From assembly GCF_002161175.1 (NCBI RefSeq), contig NZ_NFMA01000024.1:1-55083 (forward strand): 55,083 nt of DNA. Reading direction: 5' to 3'. The notes below the pieces were generated by a model. The model saw nothing but the letters and a program-made list of their open reading frames with translations, was not told the origin of the DNA and searched no databases. The position numbers and the translations under genes were made by a program. Positions 51,084 through 55,083 of the stretch are shown piece after piece (position 1 is the first letter of the stretch; the number at the start of each line of letters is the position of its first letter). The stretch is from Flavonifractor sp. An100 (GTDB lineage: Bacteria; Bacillota; Clostridia; Oscillospirales; Oscillospiraceae).

Positions 51084-52472
51084 ATGGGGCGGGTGATCCA
51101 GTATGTATCCCAGCCAAAGAAAACCATGGACGAAAAGGGCCACCGCTACCTGACGGGGGTCAACTGCGTGGCAGATGTGGCCATGCAGAGCTTCATGGCC
51201 ACCAAACACCTCTACGGAAAAGACACAGGCACCTTCTTCTACCAGTACACCCAGTCCTTCTCCCCGGAAGAAGCGCTCACTCCCGCCCAGGCCCATGAGA
51301 TCGGTCTGGAATTGGCGGAGCGATTCTTCCCCGGCTGTGAGGTCCTGGTGGCAACTCATGTGGACCGGGAGCACCTTCACTCCCATCTGGTGGTCAACTC
51401 CGTCCATCCGGATACCGGGAAGAAGCTTCATTTCACTCCCAGAACACTGGAACAGATGCGGAAGGTCAGCGACCAGATCTGCATGGAACACGGCTTGTCC
51501 ACTCTCAAGCCATACCGACAGGAGCACCGGACCCGTGGCCTGAGCGCAGGGGAATACCGGGCCGCTATGCGAGGAGAGAGCTGGAAGTTCCGGCTCATCA
51601 CCACGGTAGAGGCGGTTATGCAGCGTGCTGGCAGCCGGGAGGAGTTCATACAGGAAATAAAGCGACAGGGTTACCATATACGCTGGGAGGAAAATCGAAA
51701 GCACATCACCTACATCACGCCTACCGGAATGAAGTGCAGAGACGATAAGCTGCACGAGTTAAAGTTCAGAAAGGAGAATATGGAGCATGAGTTTGGAATA
51801 CGAAACCAGGCAGCAAAACAGCGCCTTAGCCACACTCAAACAGCGGGCGGCGCCACCTACTCTCACGGACCAAAAGCCCAATGTGTTGTACACCATGCCA
51901 GTACAGACCGTGGAGCGGCTGGAGGAGGTCCTGCAGCAGACCTTGGCACTACAGAAAACGATTCAGGCATCCATGGCAGCTTTGGCCACAAAAGAAAGCC
52001 TGGAGCCGCTGGCTACGGCGGAACAGCTCCATCAGTGGCTGGAGCAGACACAGGCTCTCAATCAGAAAACCCATCGTGCGATGGGAGAGATTCTCTCCGA
52101 AATGAGGGAGAAACACAAACGGGATGGGAGGCAGAGAGACGAGTTTACCAGGGAGCTCTCCGAGATCCGGACAACCTTTCAGAAGGATACTCGGGAGGCG
52201 ATTGCCTCGCTCCGCAGATGGATCCCCTTCATTATCATGAGTTCAGCGGCGGCGGCAGTGCCGGTGTGCATCCTGATGTGGCAGACGCTGACATAACGGA
52301 TGAGGTACTTCGACCGCTCTCCAGGTTGGAGGGAAATAACGATGACTATGTTCTGGATGCTACCACCAGACATAGCCGTGGAGACCGAAAAACACTGGCG
52401 AAAGAACAAAGGAAAAAGATTGCCCTGGGGCATAAGGAAGATGACCACGAGCAGGGACAGCAGATGATGTGA
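51084..52472 (+). CDS. MobP-family relaxase (element C)
   Basis: Same length and arrangement as the element B relaxase, with scattered substitutions. Metal-site stretch HVDREHLHSHLVVNSV intact, C-terminal KIALGHKEDDH kept. Here too the conserved N-terminus (TATCSFIKERKQTAGS) lies before the first ATG, beginning at ACG 51036. Both copies being open and conserved argues that the relaxase is functional. Confidence 0.88.
   Translation: MGRVIQYVSQPKKTMDEKGHRYLTGVNCVADVAMQSFMATKHLYGKDTGTFFYQYTQSFSPEEALTPAQAHEIGLELAERFFPGCEVLVATHVDREHLHSHLVVNSVHPDTGKKLHFTPRTLEQMRKVSDQICMEHGLSTLKPYRQEHRTRGLSAGEYRAAMRGESWKFRLITTVEAVMQRAGSREEFIQEIKRQGYHIRWEENRKHITYITPTGMKCRDDKLHELKFRKENMEHEFGIRNQAAKQRLSHTQTAGGATYSHGPKAQCVVHHASTDRGAAGGGPAADLGTTENDSGIHGSFGHKRKPGAAGYGGTAPSVAGADTGSQSENPSCDGRDSLRNEGETQTGWEAERRVYQGALRDPDNLSEGYSGGDCLAPQMDPLHYHEFSGGGSAGVHPDVADADITDEVLRPLSRLEGNNDDYVLDATTRHSRGDRKTLAKEQRKKIALGHKEDDHEQGQQMM
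51787..52296 (+). CDS. Nested gene inside relaxase: coiled-coil membrane protein (element C)
   Basis: A 169-residue counterpart of the element B nested gene, same start context and same C-terminal membrane segment. Changes relative to element B include A/T near residue 15, E/K at 110, Q/R near 136 and K/R near 144, all compatible with the coiled-coil pattern. Confidence 0.8.
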   Translation: MSLEYETRQQNSALATLKQRAAPPTLTDQKPNVLYTMPVQTVERLEEVLQQTLALQKTIQASMAALATKESLEPLATAEQLHQWLEQTQALNQKTHRAMGEILSEMREKHKRDGRQRDEFTRELSEIRTTFQKDTREAIASLRRWIPFIIMSSAAAAVPVCILMWQTLT

Positions 52473-52691
52473 CGCTGGGGCTCTGCACGCTCAAGTGCGG
52501 AGCCCTAAGCGTATTAAAAACTACATCGCTAATCAAAGAATAAGGGCGGAGAAAATAGTACGCCGTTAACAAAGATACCCGCAAAACCTTCTGCCAGGCA
52601 ATTGTTACTGTTCTGATAACTCTGCCCATTCCCTATGGCTATCCATCGGGAAAGCTGGTATTGTGTGTTGCTGCAAAGGAGGCGACGTACG

Positions 52692-53021
52692 ATGAATGAC
52701 TACATGACTGCTCTCCACCAGCGGTTCTTCCAGGAGCCGGACTTCACAGAGCTGGAGGAAGAAATTGAACAGACCCGCCAGGAGGTACGGGACTGTCTGG
52801 ACAAGCTGCAGAGGCGTAAATTGATGCAGCTGGTGGATGCCCAAAACCTGCTGCGGGAGAAAACCTCTCTGGCCGGTTTTATGGCAGGCTTTAAGCTGGC
52901 CTGGGGCATTGCAAAAGAATTGGAAGCAGACGGCCTGTACTCTTTCGACCACGAAGAAGAACAGCGGGCCTGCAAAGCAGCAGAACAGGAGGTGAAGCCT
53001 CGTGGCAAAGAAACGGGCTAA
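52692..53021 (+). CDS. DUF6809-like protein (element C)
   Basis: A 109-residue counterpart of the gene at 46093 with the same AAAGGAGG site and the same 20-base overlap with the integrase. Substitutions include Y to H at residue 9 and M to I in the EEEIEQ stretch. The preceding 219 bases are non-coding, as in element B. Confidence 0.8.
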   Translation: MNDYMTALHQRFFQEPDFTELEEEIEQTRQEVRDCLDKLQRRKLMQLVDAQNLLREKTSLAGFMAGFKLAWGIAKELEADGLYSFDHEEEQRACKAAEQEVKPRGKETG

Positions 53022-54153
53022 CGGAGAGGGCAGCATCAGAAAGCGGAAGGACGGACGTTGGGAAGGACGATACACCGCCGGGTACGATTCCAAAACTGGC
53101 AAGCGCATTATCAAGAATGTGCTGGGCAAGACCCAGGCGGAGGTCAAGGAAAAGCTGAAAAAGGCTTTGGAGGAGTGCCAGGGGCTGGATGTGAGCCGCA
53201 CCGAAGAATACACTGTGGCCACCTGGCTTCGCACCTGGTATGAGCTCTACGCCAAGCCCAATGTCCGCACTGCCACGGCAAACCGGTATCAGCTTATAAT
53301 CGAGACCTACACCATCCCTCGCATTGGTGACATTAAGCTAAAGAAGCTGACCACCCGGCACCTGCAGAAGCTCTACAAGGAGTTATTGGAGGACGGCAGA
53401 ATACATGTTGGAAAAGAACAGGCCCAAGGTCTGAGCACCACTACTGTCCGCAGCGTCCACCTCATGCTCCACGCCGCCCTGGAACGGGCGGTGAAGGAGC
53501 GGCTCATCCCCAGGAATCCCTCCGAGGACTGTATCGCCCCCAAGCCCCGAAAGATCGAGATGCAGATTCTTCCTTCTGAAGATATGCATGCCTATCTGGA
53601 GGCAGCCAAGGCCCGAGACCTGCTCCCCATGTTCTATCTGGAATTAGTCAGCGGCCTTCGGAAGGGGGAGCTGGTCGCCCTGCGGTGGGATGATGTGGAC
53701 ATCCAGAACAGAACCATCTCGGTCAGCAAACAGTACGTCCGCAACCCGGACGGCTCCCTGGAACTCACCCGGCCCAAGACGGAAAACTCCGTACGCCTGG
53801 TGTCCATCCCGCAAACCGCGGTGGACCTGCTGATCCAGGAACATAACAAGCATCCGGACAACCCTTACCTGTTCCCCTCCCCCATCACCGGAGAACTATA
53901 CCACCCGGATTCGGTGGTCAACCTCCATAAGAAGATCTTGAAGGACGCAGGACTGCCCCACATCCGTTTCCACGACCTTCGGCACACCTTCGCCACCACA
54001 GCCCTTCAGAACGGTGTGGATGTAAAGACGGTGTCCTCCATGCTGGGCCACTATGATGCCGGGTTCACCCTCCGCACCTACACCCACGCCACACGGCAGA
54101 AGCAGGACGAGGCAGCAGCCACCATGGGCAGCTTCATGGCACAGGTCATGTAG
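53002..54153 (+). CDS. int: Tyrosine integrase (element C)
   Basis: A 383-residue integrase nearly identical to that of element B. Catalytic motifs SGLRKGEL, HDLRHTFAT and the terminal Tyr in TLRTYTH are intact. Differences cluster in the core-binding part (NRYQLIIETYTIPRIGDIK in place of NRYELIIERYTIPKIGTIK). It is the integrase now adjacent to the intact tRNA-Thr. Confidence 0.93.
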   Translation: MAKKRANGEGSIRKRKDGRWEGRYTAGYDSKTGKRIIKNVLGKTQAEVKEKLKKALEECQGLDVSRTEEYTVATWLRTWYELYAKPNVRTATANRYQLIIETYTIPRIGDIKLKKLTTRHLQKLYKELLEDGRIHVGKEQAQGLSTTTVRSVHLMLHAALERAVKERLIPRNPSEDCIAPKPRKIEMQILPSEDMHAYLEAAKARDLLPMFYLELVSGLRKGELVALRWDDVDIQNRTISVSKQYVRNPDGSLELTRPKTENSVRLVSIPQTAVDLLIQEHNKHPDNPYLFPSPITGELYHPDSVVNLHKKILKDAGLPHIRFHDLRHTFATTALQNGVDVKTVSSMLGHYDAGFTLRTYTHATRQKQDEAAATMGSFMAQVM

Positions 54154-54168
54154 GGCAGAGAGAAAAAA

Positions 54169-54205
54169 GCCGGGCGGGAAGCGCAAACTTCCCGCCCGGC
54201 ACTCT
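54169..54205 (+). terminator. Integrase terminator (element C)
   Basis: Perfect 13-bp stem GCCGGGCGGGAAG/CTTCCCGCCCGGC with a short T-rich tail; unrelated in sequence to the element B hairpin at the same position. Confidence 0.8.
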
Positions 54206-54220
54206 TTAGCCCTTTCCGCA

Positions 54221-54269
54221 TGTGGGTCACGGTGTGGGTCAGTTGGTTGACCCACATTTTGACCCACAC
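54221..54269. repeat. Right-end integrase arm sites (element C)
   Basis: TGTGGGTCA (54221-54229), GTGTGGGTCA (54232-54241), then inverted TGACCCACA (54248-54256) and TGACCCACAC (54260-54269), the same layout as at the right end of element B. Confidence 0.75.
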
Positions 54270-54290
54270 TAAAAAATCAAAAATTGCAAC

Positions 54291-54326
54291 AAAAAAGCCT
54301 CAAAAACCGAAGTTTTCAAGGCTTTT

Positions 54327-54327
<1 letters not shown>
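54291..54327. terminator. Terminator after tRNA-Thr
   Basis: AAAAAAGCCT/AGGCTTTTT hairpin directly after the tRNA 3' end on the minus strand; identical copy at 47783-47819. It ends the rRNA-tRNA operon transcript. Confidence 0.75.
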
Positions 54328-54402
<75 letters not shown>

Positions 54403-54514
54403 ATGTTTGTCCCCTTTCGGGGAACTATTTTGAACAGGCCATACCTGGAATTTCCAAGGCGTCCCGGGTACTCCCGGGGGCTATTCAAACAGCCATCCGG
54501 CTGGAGTTATTAAA

Positions 54515-54591
<77 letters not shown>

Positions 54592-54629
54592 ATTTAATCT
54601 ATATCAAACAGATTACTCTGTTGATTACT

Positions 54630-54705
54630 TGGCAGGGGCAGAAGGAATCGAACCCTCGGCACGCGGTTTTGGAGACCGCTGCTCTACCTGCTGAGCTATA
54701 CCCCT
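54630..54705 (-). tRNA. tRNA-Trp (CCA anticodon)
   Basis: Seventy-six bases with 3' CCA; acceptor AGGGGTA/TGCCCCT, anticodon loop CTCCAAA giving CCA. Confidence 0.95.
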
Positions 54706-54708
54706 ATA

Positions 54709-54785
54709 TGGTGGGCCTTCACGGGCTCGAACCGTGGACCGGCCGGTTATGAGCCGGCTGCTCTAACCAACTGAGCTAAAGGCCC
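54709..54785 (-). tRNA. tRNA-Met (CAU anticodon)
   Basis: Seventy-seven bases with CCA; acceptor GGGCCTT/AAGGCCC, anticodon loop CTCATAA giving CAT. The acceptor start G-C pair suggests elongator Met; tRNA-Ile with modified CAT cannot be fully excluded. Confidence 0.9.
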
Positions 54786-54811
54786 ATGACCGTTCACACG
54801 TAAGGTTCGGA

Positions 54812-54850
54812 AAGAGCGGCTTGCCGTCATGGTTGGCGGCAAGCCGCTTT
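54812..54850 (-). terminator. Hairpin between tRNA-Asn and tRNA-Met
   Basis: AGCGGCTTGCCG/CGGCAAGCCGCT stem. It may be a processing site or weak terminator inside the tRNA cluster. Confidence 0.45.
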
Positions 54851-54851
54851 C

Positions 54852-54927
54852 TGGCTCCCCAAGTTGGACTCGAACCAACGACCCTGCGGTTAACAGCCGC
54901 ATGCTCTACCGACTGAGCTATTGAGGA
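54852..54927 (-). tRNA. tRNA-Asn (GUU anticodon)
   Basis: Seventy-six bases with CCA; acceptor TCCTCAA/TTGGGGA, anticodon loop CTGTTAA giving GTT. First tRNA after the 5S gene. Confidence 0.95.
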
Positions 54928-54935
54928 ATGTGAAA

Positions 54936-54961
54936 GGGTCCGGCCCGGATGGACCGGACCC
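54936..54961 (-). terminator. Hairpin after 5S rRNA
   Basis: GGGTCCGG/CCGGACCC stem between 5S and tRNA-Asn with a short T stretch on the minus strand; processing hairpin or weak terminator. Confidence 0.5.
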
Positions 54962-54965
54962 TTAT

Positions 54966-55080
<115 letters not shown>

Positions 55081-55083
55081 TGA

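Overview
The window looks like chromosome of a GC-rich, Gram-positive gut anaerobe of the Oscillospiraceae/Ruminococcaceae type (inference). The support is a SigI/RsgI pair, SLH-anchored and lipobox-anchored envelope proteins, AGGAGG ribosome binding sites, ECF and ABC transporters, an [FeFe]-hydrogenase and MobP-type mobilizable elements typical of gut clostridia. No species can be named from the sequence alone.

Left part (1-24.8 kb), conserved-looking chromosome. It opens with a partial lipoprotein gene, sigI-rsgI, a PepSY lipoprotein, a choice-of-anchor I/SLH surface protein and a PIN-PhoH ATPase. An ECF transporter operon follows (S component, fused double ATPase, EcfT), joined to a PHP phosphoesterase, an inositol-monophosphatase-like enzyme and an RpiR regulator. 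Next is a three-gene cluster (binding protein with VWA, XpaC-like, second binding protein) whose last gene carries a frameshift. Facing it is a minus-strand operon with a LacI regulator, PhnD-C-E-E transporter, cytoplasmic 5'-nucleotidase-like metallophosphatase and another IMPase. Two separate uptake systems are thus each paired with a phosphodiesterase-like enzyme and an IMPase.

Right part (about 25-54.4 kb), a stack of integrative mobilizable elements next to tRNA-Thr(GGU). A 45-bp 3' piece of the tRNA, or a diverged copy, recurs at 27661-27705 and 47819-47863, and sits in the intact tRNA at 54327-54371. This defines element A (decayed, ends at 27705; an internal deletion fuses a MobP3-type relaxase to an integrase tail), element B (27706-47863, 20.2 kb) and element C (47864-54371, 6.5 kb). 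B and C share a nearly identical mobC / relaxase with nested gene / DUF6809-like / integrase module at a constant 6599-bp offset. They also share attachment arms with GTGTGGGTCA repeats. Their cargo differs completely. B carries a catabolic island: RpiR regulator, an enolase paralogue with altered active site, glycerate 2-kinase, hydantoinase/oxoprolinase A and B, aldo/keto reductase, aldehyde dehydrogenase, Na+/glutamate-type symporter, SfrB-like flavoprotein and [FeFe]-hydrogenase. C carries a MuF-domain polymorphic toxin with a small putative immunity gene.

Right edge. A minus-strand rRNA operon tail: 5S rRNA followed by tRNA-Asn, Met, Trp, Asp and Thr, the last being the integration target.
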